From: Corynespora cassiicola
Taxonomy: Eukaryota > Ascomycota > Dothideomycetes > Pleosporales > Corynesporascaceae
DNA: 64,000 bases
Direction of reading: 5' to 3'
Assembly: GCA_022059125.1 (NCBI GenBank)
Contig: JAEUWY010000010.1
Location: 248,001-312,000 of the forward strand
Numbering within the stretch: position 1 is the stretch's first letter; each line of letters begins with the position of its first letter. The position numbers and the translations under genes were made by a program. Under the pieces are notes generated by a model. That model ran no database searches, was not told the origin of the DNA, and was given only the letters and a program-made list of their open reading frames with translations. Of this stretch, positions 12,290 to 25,635 are shown one piece after another.

Positions 12290-12845
12290 CTTTAACTGCA
12301 GTAGCGTAAGTATTTTAAAAAAAAAAAATTTATATATATTTTACGCGTATACTTTAGAGGTTTTTTTAATAACTAGTTTTATTACACTTAAAATAGCGTT
12401 TTTTTTATATTTTTAAGTTATATAATTTTAATTTTTAGTATACGTAAGTATTATCGTTTTTAAAATTTATTATATTACTTTTTTACAGCTTAAATACGCT
12501 TATTAAATATTATAAAAATATTTATTATAAGTATTAGTTACTTATTATTAATAAAAAAATATAAGCGTTATTTGTTTTTTATAGTTATTAAAAAAACTAT
12601 TATACTTTTTTTAAAAATATTTTTTAACTACCCGCACGCGTTCTGAAAGCTATTTTTTAACTATTATATTAAAAAATATTATATTATAAAAAATTTAGCT
12701 TTAAATAATAGTATTTATTTTATACTTAAAATAATAATAGAAAAATAGCTTAAATAATATATTAATAGTAGTTTTAAAAATAATATTTATTATATTTAAA
12801 GTATGTATTAAGTGCAGGTTTTACGCAGCTTATTTACTTTATATA
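12290..12845 (-). repeat. Third copy of the gypsy 5'/gag-start segment
   Basis: It aligns with 2,586-3,180 and 3,187-3,708, including the CTGCAGTAGCGTAAG motif and the ACCCGCACGCGTTCTG gag-start region. Transposon copy B interrupts it at 12,846-14,954. The remaining piece, CTAATATAAATACAGAATAGCTGGAGT, continues at about 14,957-15,005. Confidence 0.75.
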
Positions 12846-14954
12846 CAGAGAGGTAACATTAAAAAAAAACCAACTTTTTTTTTATACTTTTTAAACTATT
12901 ATAACCTTATAACTAAAAAATTTATAAAAAAAGTAAAAACTTAGTTTTATAAGTTTTTACAGACTTCTTTTAAAAAAACTAAATTTTTTTTAGCTTATAT
13001 AAATTTTTTAGCTTTAAAAAAAGTACTAAATAAGAAGTTAAAAAAAAACTAAATTTAATAGCGTTATTATTTTTTTTCTAGCGTAATATTTTTATTTTTT
13101 ATTTTTTTATAGTAAAGCTATATATAGTAAATAACTATAGTTTTTTTTAAAAATAACTTTCTATTCTAAAAAATTAATAAATTAAAAAAAAAATTTTTAA
13201 AAAATTTAATTATATTAGTAAGTTATAGATTACTAGTTGCAAATTTAAAATTTTTTTTATTACTAATTACACTATATACTAATATTATAAAAATTAAAAA
13301 AAATATTCTTTTTAGTAGAAATTAGTTATTAATATTTAAAATTTATATTTTAATTACTATAATTAATTAAGTAATATTATTTGTAAAAAAAGAATTAAAT
13401 TCAAAATTATATACAGTTAATTTTTAAAAAACGCTTTGTTTATTTTTTTATAAAAAGCTAAACTAAAGCTTAAAAATGTAAAAAAGTAGAAAGTTTTTTT
13501 TAAAATAAAATTTAAAATTAAACTAAATTATTATATATTACATTTATTATTTTAGTTTTTATATTTTTAATAGCTATATTAAAATCAATAAAAGCTCATA
13601 TTTAAAAATTAAAAAAATCTTAAAAACTAATATAAATATTTAAAAAAATAAAATAAAAATAGATTTTAAAAGTAAAATATTTTTAATATTAAAAAAAATA
13701 GATTTATTTTAAGTTTTTTAATTTTTAGTATATATCTTATATTTATTATTTATTTTTAATATTTTTTTAAATACTATTTTAAAATAATTTCTATATTTAT
13801 ATTACTTTAAAAATATATAAAAATATATTTAGCTTATAGCTAGAAAGCTATATTTATTTTTTAAAAAATAAAATTCTAAAAAACTTATAATAATTACTTA
13901 AAAAAATTATAGAATTAAGTTTTTTTAAAAAGTTTATATAAAAGTACTAAAAAACATTTTTTTTTAAAAAAAAGCACTTTTAAAATTTTATTATTAAATT
14001 TTCTACTTAGAACTATATTTTAAGAAATTCTAAATTATTAATAAAAAAGAGTTTAAATGCTAAAAAATATATACTAAATTTTTTTAGGTTTTTTTTTAAA
14101 AAAAATATAATTTTAAACTTATTTTTTTAATTAAAAATATACTTTTTTTTAAAAGCAGTATTATTATATATATATTTAATAGAAATAATTTTTTTTTTCT
14201 AAAACTTATATTACAAATACTAATAAAACCAAAATAATAAAAAATAAAAAAAGGTTTTTAACTATATTTTATTTATTTAAAGTTTTATTAAAAAGTACTT
14301 TTTTTTTATTAATTTATAATTTAACTTTTCTAAGTATTTATATTTATAAATTTATATTTAATATATTCTATTATATCTATATTTTAATTATAAAAGTTAT
14401 TTAAATTTATAGAAATTTTTTAAGTAATTATTTTTACACTTTTAAAAATACTATTTTTTAAAAAATTAGTAAAAACTTTTAACTCTATTATCTCTATAAT
14501 AAAGTTATATAAAAAAAAACTGTTTTAAAATTTTTAATAAAATATTAAAGTAAATAAAATTAAGATTTTATTATGTAATATATGCTTATATAAGCAATAC
14601 TCTAATATTTTAATCTATAATAATTTATTTTTTAAATAATATATAAATAATTTTTTTTTCGTTATATATATATTACTAATAAATACTTATTTTTATAAAA
14701 TAAAAAATTAAAATTATACGCTAGAAACAAAATAAATCAGCTTTTAAATTTACACTTTTTTTAACTATACTTTTACTTTAAAATAACAGGTAATAAATAT
14801 TATATAAGCTATGTAATATTTTCTATATAAGAAAAAAACCTCTAAATTTCTTTAAAATTAATTTTTTTTTATTTTAATAGCTAGTCTAGTTACAGAGTTA
14901 TACTAGTTTCAAAAGTATAACTTTTTTTGGTTTTTTTTTAATGTCACCCCTCTG
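12846..14954. mobile_element. TIR DNA transposon, copy B
   Basis: The left end reads CAGAGAGGTAACATTAAAAAAAAACC after TA. The right end is GGTTTTTTTTTAATGTCACCCCTCTG before TA, almost perfect reverse complements. Similarity of the ends continues inward for about 240 bp, with the TTTCTAGCGTA word shared with copy A. The copy inserted into a gypsy 5' segment. The 1.6-kb interior is extremely AT-rich and no transposase motif could be read in it. Confidence 0.8.
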
Positions 14955-15354
14955 TACTAATATAAATACAGAATAGCTGGAGTCCCGTAATATTTATTAT
15001 AATACGGCTTTTTAGTACTAATATTTATACTATATCTTTCTTTTTTTAAATATTTTTATAAGCTTTTTTAAAAAACTTTTATATTTTTTTCTAATAGTAT
15101 TCTTTTTTTTATTTTTTTAGGGCTTTTAATTAAATCTCTATTAAATTTTTTTTTTAATAGCTTTATTTTATTCTAATTTCTATCTTTTATTATACTATTA
15201 AATAATTTATTTTTTCTTTTAATACGTTATATAGTATTATAAATACTTTTTTTTACTTTTATTTAATATATTAAAAATAGTTATAATAGATATATTAGCT
15301 TTATATCTGAAAAGCTGTAGAAGTTCTTTTCTCTTAGCTTTACTAAACCAGAAC

Positions 15355-15721
15355 TGTAAGAACATAGAGCGACTTATCTCTAATACGGCTCAGGTACTAC
15401 TTAGAATAAAAGTTTACAGAACTAGAGAATAATTACAAATTAAAACCTATAGATTTTATACGAAAAAATATTTCTAAACTACAGAACTATTTAAAACTAT
15501 TATAACTTTTTATAGTTTCTTTCTAGCACTTATTCTAAGTCTAGTCTAGTCTAGTTTTATTTTTTAGTTATTATAGAAAAGTATAAAAAAATAAAAGATT
15601 AGAGCTAAGTTAGAGCTATATTAGAAGTTAGAAGCTAAAAATTAAATATAAAGTTCTAAATTACGTGCGCGATACTTAAAAGTAAATATATTTAAACTTT
15701 ATATAAACAAAATTTGTTATA
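15355..15721 (-). repeat. LTR (3' LTR of the gypsy element)
   Basis: 367 bp, beginning TGTAAGAACATAG and ending with a mutated form of TTCGTTACA. It aligns end to end with 22,224-22,590 and with the solo LTR at 10,425. It has lost more CpG and TpG words than the solo LTR. Confidence 0.88.
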
Positions 15722-18700
15722 TTACTCTCTTTTTAGTAAATAAATTATTCTAATCTGACATAATTCGTAGCCTATTTAAAAAAAAATATAAATAGTTTTT
15801 ATTAAAAGCGGGGTATCTTATTTTATTATTTACTTTTACTTCTAGTGTTTTATAAAAAAAAGTGTTACGCGTTTATATAACTAGTAAAATACTTTTATAA
15901 AACTGCTATCTAGCAGTTATAAATTTAGTTTTTTAAGCTTTTTTTTTTTTTACTTTTTTAATTATTATATTCTGTAAGTAATCTGTTCCGGATCTAGTAC
16001 CTCTGCTAATTTTTTTTAAAGCTTTTTACTATTAAATTAGCTTTTTAATTTACTTTATAATATCTATTTTAGTTTTATTTAGTATTTTATTAGTAGTTTA
16101 CTGTAAAATGTGCTTACGCGTCTATTACGCTTTAGTAAAAAAATATATAATTAATTTTAAGTTTAAATTAATTTTAAGTAAAAAGTGCGAGTACTGTACT
16201 ACTTAAAAAAATTTATATAAACTAGTATATATTTAACTTAGTGCGTATTCAGAATAGTTAGCTAATATTTTATTTTAAATTCTAAAGTACTGCGCTGCTA
16301 AGTATAAAGTATTAATATAAACTATAAATAACTAAAAAAAAAATCTAAATAATTTTATTTTAACTACTATAGTAAAAATCGCGGCTAAAGCTGTTTTAGT
16401 TATAGCTTAAATAACTAAAGCAGAGTTAGAATATATATAAACTAAAAAAGTATTACTAACTATTTATGCGACTTTAAAGGCAATTTACTAAAATATAAAA
16501 AAAATAAATTAAAAACTAGCTAATTTAAAAATAGTTTTTTTACGCAGCTTAGTTTGCGTAAATAAAAAAAAAACTACTAAATCTATTAAGTTTTTTTTAG
16601 TAAAGCAGTTTTAGCAGGCAGGTCAGTTAGATAAAAATCTGCTAAAGTTTAATAAAAAGTCTAAATTAAAAAATTCTAATAGTAATAAAAATCTAATTTT
16701 TAATAAAAATAAAAAAAACTAATAGTTAGCCTAGAGAGGTTTTAGAGTTAAACTTAAAAAAAATTCTAAGTAGAAAATTTAATAACTATTTTACTCTACT
16801 CTATTATTTTACAGATAATTTATATTTTCTATTTTCTATTTTTATACCCGGAGCTATTAGTTTAAAAACTGAAAAAATTCTAGTTTATCTAGATACTTAT
16901 TATAAAAAACTTTTAACTTATATAGAGTTTTTATAAAATTAGATACGTTATACTACATAAAATTTAAATTATATCTAATTTAGCTTATTTTATACTTTAG
17001 TAATAAGTATATAAGTTTGCTAGCGAGAATATTTTTAACTTTTTATTTTTCTATTTTATTAATTAGTACTTTAATTAGTTTTAGAGCTTTTTGTTCTAAA
17101 AGCAGATTAGCAGAGTTTTTATATAAAATATCTAATATAAATATATTATAGATTTTTAATTCTAGAAGTAGTTTAAAGCAGTATAAATAATCTACTTTTT
17201 TTAATATTTTAAAGAAATCTGTTTACTGTTCAGACAGCTTTTAACTTAGTTTTATAAATATTAGATTTTTTATACTAAAATATACTTAATTTTTAATAGT
17301 TTAGTCTATTTAGTAATAGTAGAGGTTAACTTAAACTTATATTTATTTTTAAGCTTTTTTAAAAATTTTTTTTATAAATTTTTATATTTTATATATCTGT
17401 AAAGTAAGTGCTAGAGCGTTTTAGTAATTTAGTTTTTTTTAAAGTTTAGAAAATTTAAATTTTTTCTAATACTAATTCTAATAGAGTTTAGAACTGCATA
17501 AAATTTAATACAGAATTATTTTTAAATTTATATATAGAAAAGTAAGTTAAACGCAATCTATTAATAGTAAAAGTTTACTTTAGTTATTCTAATAGTAGCT
17601 TATAAATAGCTTTAGTTTCTAGTTAATATATTAGTTTATAATTTTAGTTTAGTTATTAGTTTTTTTATAGTAGGCGGTAAATAGCTTAATTTTAACGCTG
17701 ATAATACAACAGAATTTAAACTAGAAACTAGAAATAAACTATAGTTTTTAGTTTAATATAATTATTTTTAGAGTATATTTAAATTAGTATATTTACTAAA
17801 TAAACAGATAGACTATACTACGTGCGTTAGTATTTTTATAATATAGAATTAATACAGCTTACTTAGAGAGTCGATTAATAATTACTAAAATCTAATTATA
17901 GCCAGCTTTATTATAAAGAAATTTTTTAAAATTTATATAGAGGTGTTATATAGAATAGTTTAGAATAGAAAAAAAATAGATTTTTCTAGCAGAATAGATT
18001 TATTTTAAATATACTTGTTAACAGGTAAAACAGTTCCGTATATATTACTTATATAAGTTTTTTATATTTTTTTAGTAGTACTTTTAAGCTAATAGCTAGT
18101 AAATTTTTATAGCGCTAAAGTATGCTAAAAAAACTTAGTTATAAGTTTTTTGTATTAAACATATAATAAGCGTAAAGTTCTAAAAAATATATAGTTAATA
18201 TTAGTATAATATAAATTTATTATATATTTAGTACTAGTTAGAAAAGTTTTCGCGTTTTTTTATAAAACTTAATTAATTTTTTTTTAAAAAAGTATTAATA
18301 AGTTTAAAAAAGTTAAAACTTATAAAATTTTTTAGAAATATTGTATATACGCGAGCTACATACTTAGTTTAAACTTTAATATATTTTTAAGCTAACTTAG
18401 TATTAATTTAAAAATTAAAATAATGCGGTCTAATTAGCACGTAAAAATAGTTATTTTACTATATAGCTAAAAAAAATTTTATATTTTATTCGCGACAGCT
18501 AAAAATATCAGCTTTAGTATTATTTTTACTTAAAATATATTTAATTTAGAAGTTAAAAAGCGCTAGTTCTTCTGCCTATTTTACTTATTTAGTATTTAAA
18601 ATTTTAGTTATTATAAAGTATTCTAGTAACCTATAATTAGAATATACCTAAACTTAATACTTTATAAAAAAAAAATTAGCTTACTATTTTTAGAAAGCAG

Positions 18701-21700
18701 TAATAATAGCGAAAAGTTTTTTATTATATATTTTTTAGTTAAGTTTAAAACTAAATAGAGTTTTACTGTAGAAAGTATATAGATACTAATTTTTATTAGT
18801 ATATTACTAAAACTGTACGCCTACAATAGCGCTATTAAATATATTAGTTTTTAGTTTTATAAATAGTTTAAAATTAAAATAATAAAAAGTTAAAATAAAA
18901 AAAAAAAGTTTTTTAAGGCTTTAAATATTTAATTATATTTTTAGGTCTATTTAAAAAATATAGTAGAGCTTTAAAATATACTAATTAGTAGAATAATACA
19001 GAAATATTCTGATATAAATTATTAGTAAAAGCTAGTAAATTTAAAAAAAAAATTTATTTCTGTAACAGTAGTAAGTTAGATTTAGTTTTATAAAACTTTA
19101 ACTTTTTTTAAATTTATTTCTAATTTTTAGTTAGTTAGAATATATTCTAAATATTAAATACGTTTTATATAGAATTTAGACTTAGTTATATCTACTTATA
19201 GTTTAGCTTAACATAATTATTCTAAAACAGCTTTAATATACTAAATATAAGTTTATTTATTTTTAGAGTAGATAAAAATATTATTTAGATATGCGATGTA
19301 GAAGTTATTAAAATAGTTAATTAGAACGTTATTTATATATTACTGGAAGATAGCTAGTCTGTTACACAACCTAAATAGAAAAACTTTATATTTATATATT
19401 TTGTATTATATTTAGAAAGTAGTATATTTTTTACTATTAGAATTTATTTAAATTTTATTAAATGCAGCGTAAATATCTAATTTTATAAAAATTTTAGTCT
19501 TACTAAACTTTACTAAAAGTTTATCTATTCTAAATAGTAAATAAATATTTTTTCTAGTTAGAGCGTTTAGTTTATAATAGTTAATATATATTTTAAGCTT
19601 TTTATTTACTTTATAAATATACAGAATAAATAATATAAAAAAACTCCAACTCTGCTTAATAAAACTATATTATAGTTAAGTTATTATAAACTTTTAAGTA
19701 GCTTTAAGTTTTTTAAAACTCTATTTATATAGAAAACTATAGCTATTTAAAAAAAATTTAGTAAAAATAATTTTATAGTTATAGAGTTAGTAGAGCGGAA
19801 AATAGAGTGCGGTTTTAGAGTTAAATATATTCTAGTATATTTAATATATAAAAAAAAGTTAGGACGGTACTAGAACTACAGCATTTTAAGTTTTAAAAAA
19901 AAAGTTTTTAATTAGTTAGTTAATTTTAAAAATAGTTATTATAAAAAATTTATTTTTAGATTATTTTATTTAGAAATAAAAAGTATTAGCTAAGATAGCA
20001 GCTATCTAAAAATTTTAACTAAACTTAAAATTTAGTTAGAAGTTAGTTAGAAAAAAGCGTTTAAGCTAAAAAAGTTTTAGTTTTTAAAGTTAATATAAAT
20101 AAGTTTCTAAATTTTAATAATATTTAGTTTAGTTAGCTTTTTAAAAAACGTTTTTTTAGAAAATATTTTGCTCTGTACTTTAGCTAGTAAATAGTTAGTA
20201 TAAGCGTTAAAGTATAAATAAAGTAGATATATATAAAAGTAGATACTAAAAAAGTTAGATAATTTGGTTATGTTCCGTGTCTAGTTTAAGTTTAAATTTT
20301 TTTATTTATTTTAGACTAATAATACAGTTCTAGAATCTAAGATTAAAAATAATAAAAAAGTAATTTAGTATTATATATTTATTTAGGCGAAAATAAAAGC
20401 AGATATAATAAATAACTAAAAATTTAATTAAATTTTAAAAGCTGCGTATCTTAATCTAGTAAAGTAGTTTCTAAATAGAAATTTAAAAAGTATAAAATAA
20501 TAAAATTATAATAAAAGTATTAATAAATAAAAAACTTTATACGCTAGTATTAATAAAAAAATATAAACAGATTTTAAATCTGTTAGAATAGAGAATAAAA
20601 AATACTTTAAAATACTTTTTTTTAGTAAGTTTAAAATCTTTATTTATAATAAGTTGTATTTATTTAAGTCTAAAACAGAAAATTTTTTTAAATATTTTTA
20701 TTTTTTAATTAGAATAAATTTAAGTTACAGAAGTTAATTACGTTTTTAAATTAGTTATATAAATTATTTTTTATATTAATTTAGTTTATTTACGGAAGAT
20801 TGCAATCGCGTGTAAAATAGCTTTACTTACTATAATTATAGTAGTTTTTTTTTATAGTTTAAGCTAGTTTAAATAGCTTACTATTTTTATGTTAGTATAG
20901 TAGTTATAACTTTACGTAAATAGTACGCTAGTAAATAATTTTTTTTTTTTTATAAATACTGCGGATAAGCTAGATAGTTTTTAATTTTTTAAAATTTTAA
21001 ATATAGTAGAACTAAAGTTACTTTTTCTACTTTTACTAATAATAAATATAGAAGTATTTTAGCGCTCTATATTATAAGCAGAAAAATATTTTACTATATT
21101 ATTAAAAAAATTATTTTATAAAAATTTAAATTTAAAGTTTAGAACTCGCAGAGCTAAAGTAATCTTTTTTTATAAGTAAAAAAACTATTTTTTTTTATAC
21201 TTTACTTTTAATAGCAGTAGATAAAAATTAAATTTTAAAAGTAGAGAAAAGTTTTTTTTATTCTATCTGCAGCTAATAGAAAGCTACTTAATTTTCTGTT
21301 TTTTTATTTTCTAAAATAAAATATAATTTTAAGAGATTAAGTATTTTCTCTGCGTTAAAAAACTATTTTTAAAAGTTATTAGCTAAGTAATAAAGCTTTA
21401 AGTATTTTTAAGCTAGTTTTAATATATATTTTTAAACTTCTGTTATATAAGTTTATTTAGTAAAATAGTAGTTCTAATTAATATTAAGGCGATTTTAGAT
21501 AGAGACTAGCTATTATAGAAAAATAACAGTTTTTCTGTCGCTAAAAAGCTTAATTTTAAAAATCTACTTAAATAACTTTATCTAAACTAAAATTAAAAGT
21601 AATTTAAATAGTTATTAAATATAAATTAATAGTAATAGTTTTAGCTATTTTTTATTTTAAAAAAAAGAGTCTGCAGCAGCGGCTTTAAGTTTTAGTATTC

Positions 21701-22223
21701 TAGCTTATAACTGTAAAATTTCTATTTCTGTTAATATAAAATAAAAATTATTATTATTAAATTAGAGTTAGAATTTAGTAGGTTCTAGATTGTTATTAGA
21801 GGGTTAAGGCTGGAATCCGGTAGATTTTAGATTATTATTAAAGAGTTAGAACTGTTTTTACAGCCGGCTTAATTTTTAAACAGCTTTTTTTATAAAAATA
21901 TTTAGAAAGTGTATAGTGCTAGATATTAATAGTTAGAATTAATTTTAGTAAATTTTTAGTAATTATTTAGTTTTTACTTTAGCGTATAACGCGTTTTTTC
22001 TAAAAGTAATCTAACTTATATAAAAGTAAAAATTTTAAATCTAAAGGCTTTAGTTATTAAAAAATTTAAAAAATTTTAACTTTACTAAAAGTTAAAAATA
22101 TATATAGTAATTTAAAACAGACCTAATCTAATACGTATACTATCTAGTTGTACTTTTTTTTATAATAAATAAAAAAGTAATATTTTTAAGCCGTTACTAA
22201 TAAAAAAAAGTTTAGAAATATAA

Positions 22224-22590
22224 TATAAAAATACAGAGTAACTTGTTTTTAATACAGTTTAAATACTACTTAGAATAAAAGTTTATAGAACTAGAAAATA
22301 ATTATAAATTAAAACCTATAGATTTTATATAAAAAAATATTTCTAAACTACAGAACTATCTAAAACTATTACAACTTTTTATAGTTTCTTTTTAGCATCT
22401 ATTTTAAGTCTAGTTTAGTTTAGTTTTATTTTTTAGTTATTATAGAAGAGTATAAAAAAATAAAAGATTAAAGTTAAGTTAGAGCTATGTTAGAAGTCGG
22501 AAGCTAGAAATTAGATGTAAAGTTCTAAATTACGTGCGCGATACTTAGAAGTAAATATATTCAGACTTTGTGTAAACGAGGTTCGTTACA
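22224..22590 (-). repeat. LTR (5' LTR of the gypsy element)
   Basis: 367 bp, beginning TATAAAAATACAG (mutated from TGTAAGAATACAG) and ending GTTCGTTACA. It retains CGAGGTTCGTTACA at its end, which the left LTR has lost. Confidence 0.88.
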
Positions 22591-22595
22591 AAAAC

Positions 22596-23217
22596 TAAAT
22601 AATAAGTACGAATAATAAGTATAAATAGTAATAACGCTAGTTAGGCGTTTAATAAAACAGTAACTAGAAATAATAAAAAACATTTAGATTATTAATAAGT
22701 AATTAGCTTTATATAAAAAATTAACTTTTTTTTTATATTTTAAGAATTAAAGTTCTATCTTATCTGTGTTTAGAGAAAATAGAAATTTAAATTTAAATTT
22801 TTAAAATAATTTTTTTTATACTAATTTAACTAATTTATTATTATATAATCAGTATTTATATAAGCAACATTTTATTTTTCAAATTTAATTTTTTTAATAT
22901 TAAATTAAATTTCTAGTTTTAGTTTTTTACTTACGTAATATAAGCTAAACTAAATATAGTTAGTATAGAATAAAAAGTTTAAATTTTTTTATTAATAAAA
23001 AATAAATCAGCTGTTAATTTTACTCTTTTTTTTAATTAATTTTTTTTATAACTTTTAAGCTTATTTTTATTATATAAATTTTTTTTTTAATTATAATAAA
23101 AAACTAGAAAAATCTCTATATAACTTTTTTTTTTTAAATATCTAGTTTAGTTTAAAAGTTATATAAGTTTAAAAAGTGCTATTTTTTTAATTACTCTTTT
23201 TTAATATCACCTCTCTG
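22596..23217. mobile_element. TIR DNA transposon, copy C (right end only)
   Basis: The sequence ends TTTTTTAATATCACCTCTCTG before TA at 23,218. The preceding 230 bp match the right ends of copies A and B, including the AATAAATCAGCTGTTAATTTT word. No left terminus was found. The segment begins at the gypsy insertion site, and the gypsy element appears to have landed in or beside this copy. It is the last transposon before the boundary with gene-bearing DNA. Confidence 0.65.
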
Positions 23218-23339
23218 TAGTTAAAATTAACTTAAAGAGTTAAGCTTTAGTAGAGTAATTAGAACCTCTAGTAATTAGAATCTCTATAGCTGAGCTTAAC
23301 GTAATTTTTTTTAGAGCTTAACAAGCCTCTATAGAGATT

Positions 23340-25635
23340 GTAGTATAAACATTGCAAATTAAGTAAAAGTCCTCGTTATCCTTTAAGCAATACATAGGTA
23401 ATATAAACTAGGGTTTTAAATGCATCTAGAATGGGGAAACAAGGTCAGTTGTTTCTTGTTAATAGGGAGAGATTCATAGAGATACCAGGAGGTACCCCAT
23501 GGACAATGAATGCACATGTCACGTGATATGAAGTATACTCTCGATTTTGAACCAGCCTTGCTCATTTCGATATAAGAAGAATCGTGTCTGAGAAAATAGT
23601 ATTTCAACAATATACAGTTGAGTACATAAAATAATTAGCACTTGACATTACCCTGGGCGTTAAACCAAATATGCCTACCTAGGTACTTGTGGCTTTATGC
23701 TAGTTGTGCATCTTATATATTAGCTGAAATTCAGTGTCATACCCCATCTCCTCTTATAGACGTCGATTATTCAACTCTCAAAGCCCTCAAACCTGGAAAT
23801 CCTTGCCTGCAGGACATACCCTAATCCATTCCCGCCACAAGGATTTTACCTACTATGGAACTCGGACACGGCTGTCAAATCCACGAAATCTACTTCATTG
23901 GAACATTCACTCGAATGCTACAGCGACAAGTCGCTCTCTCCAGACGAAATCTCAGGTAGAGCTTAGAGACCCACCTGCTTATTCACGAGCGTAACATCGC
24001 GCGCGCCAACCATGCCAAACACACACACACCACGCCACCAAACCCATCAAAATTGCGATGGCATGTTTCAAGCCTGGTGGCGAAGACGGCAAAGATCGGC
24101 CTAGATGACGCGGAGAAAACGACCACCTGCTTGTGCGCGAAACCAGGCATGCGCCGGTCGGCAGAAAGCATCATGGCGGATGAGAAGGCTTGAGCCGGGC
24201 CGGTAATTTTTGGCGAGGTAAGTGCATGTGTCAATGCCGATCACTTCGATAGAGGAGAGTGGGTGTGGTTTACGTAGGCGGTTTTGCCGTTGAGACCGAA
24301 GAGAGCTTTGCCAGGGTCGATATGAGGGGGTGGCTTGCCCAGTTTGATGGAGGCGCCGCGCGTTTTGATCCAAATGGTGCGTATGTTGGGCGGGAGGAAG
24401 GATATGTATGGATTGTGGTCAAAATGCGTTGGGGAAATGCTGGCATTGTCCATGCTGCGAATGATGGTGACTGTATTTGAGGTCACACTGAGGGACAAGA
24501 GATATTGCAGTCTCTAAAAGAGTTTAGATCATACAAATTGAGAGACAGAACATATCGTGTGCCAATTGCATCTGGTATACGTTATATTCATGTACTTATA
24601 ATGCCAAGGGCTGCATTATCAGACGCACTGATGTCTATGGTATTATTGGAAGACTGGCCAGGGGTAGACACCATCACATGTAGATGCTCCGAGACTTTCT
24701 GGTGCCGGAGCTTGCAGATTGGCATACACCCCCGCAGAAGCTGAATAGACCATCAAAAACCCAGTGAGCTTGGTTTCAGCGCCGGAAGCTGTGAAATGTG
24801 CACACGCTCTAATGATGATTTCTCCGTGCATGGCGCTTAGCAAGATGAGTGCATTATCCGCCAGTGGACTATTTACCCCTCGACTAAGGAGATCAAGCCG
24901 ACGCACCCCGCGATCATCTACATGCAAGACATTGCTCTCAGCCCTAGAAGAGTTAGATAGTGCATACGTCTTTCTACTTTTAGGTAAGCTAGACTTACCA
25001 GGTCTTTAGCTACGTACAGATATCCTACGATATCCATTTAGTATCAGGTGATTGTAGATCAGCAATACAACGCAAGTATAGCGATATTTTGGCAAAATCC
25101 TTGCGGCAGTGAGCTTGATGTGGTATGAAGATAGCACAGAACAGAGTCCGATCTCGCAGTGGAGATCGAGCGCCACAAACATTGGCGATTCGTCGTAGTT
25201 CGGCCCGGGACGAGGAACCAAAGCCATGGCGTCGATCTGCGCTTTACCAGAGCTGGATGGCCCGGGAGGAAATTTAGATCTTCAGGAACACCAACCACCT
25301 GTTTCTGTGCTGGCTGAGCGAATCGGAATCGACCGATTGTTTCCAGGAAGAACAAACTTAATCACATGCTAGACAAGGAAGAGCTTCTTGAAGGAGGATT
25401 AGCCATCCTATTTCTATTTTCAGAAGATGTCGACTAACTTTGTGCGTGTGTGCTGCTTGTACTGCTTGCTTTTGTCCACAAAACCAGCGTGAACGCAATG
25501 CGTCACAGCGATCGCGAGTGCTGTTCCCAAAGAACTGTAAGGTTTGTGTCGGTCCTGCCCTTTGGGAGCATCAAAACAATATCGGAATCGACCGGGGATC
25601 AACCCAGACGAGACCGAAAAGATACCAACGTTCGC
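23340..25635. other. Transition zone, no supported gene
   Basis: Base composition returns to normal across about 23,340-23,650. Several overlapping short frames occur (for example 24,241-24,498 and 24,643-24,927, both minus), but none has a convincing start, conserved motif or splice pattern linking it to another. This could be intergenic DNA or a decayed gene at the edge of the repeat block. Confidence 0.5.

Larger units (their letters stand above)
15355..22590 (-). mobile_element. Complete but RIP-inactivated Ty3/gypsy LTR retrotransposon
   Basis: Two 367-bp LTRs (15,355-15,721 and 22,224-22,590) bound a 6.5-kb interior. The flanking duplications AGAAC (15,350-15,354) and AAAAC (22,591-22,595) differ by one transition. 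On the minus strand, reverse transcriptase motifs are readable: KTKIFIKLDIYAAFNKI near 19,464-19,500 and a YLNN box (from YLDD) with IFIYSKN near 19,250-19,294. The purine-rich minus-strand sequence AAAAAGAGAG next to the left LTR suits a polypurine tract, so the left LTR is the 3' LTR. Gag should lie toward the right LTR. Every frame is full of stops. Confidence 0.9.
1..23340. other. AT-rich, RIP-like heterochromatic block of nested transposons
   Basis: The whole stretch is very AT-rich. TpA is abundant, CpA and TpG are rare, and no long open frame exists on either strand. The change to ordinary composition near 23,340 is abrupt. In filamentous ascomycetes this pattern is the signature of RIP, which converts C to T preferentially at CpA in repeated DNA. 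Recognisable transposon protein motifs survive inside with codon changes of the kind RIP makes (GAT to AAT, CAC to TAC, CAG to TAG). I see no host gene here. Short ORFs at 1069-1272 and 8839-9063 are relic or chance frames. Confidence 0.9.

Noticed and set aside
1..23340. CRISPR-like or bacterial defence arrays among the short AT-rich repeats
   Set aside because: Repeats are irregular in spacing and are explained by transposon ends; the DNA is clearly fungal nuclear.
23416..23610. 64-codon minus-strand frame at the compartment boundary
   Set aside because: No motif, no splice partner and no promoter signs; the flanks are decayed repeat DNA.
24241..24498. Cluster of short minus-strand frames at 24.0-24.9 kb that could be gene debris
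   Set aside because: I could not connect them through plausible introns or recognise a family. Kept only as an unassigned zone.
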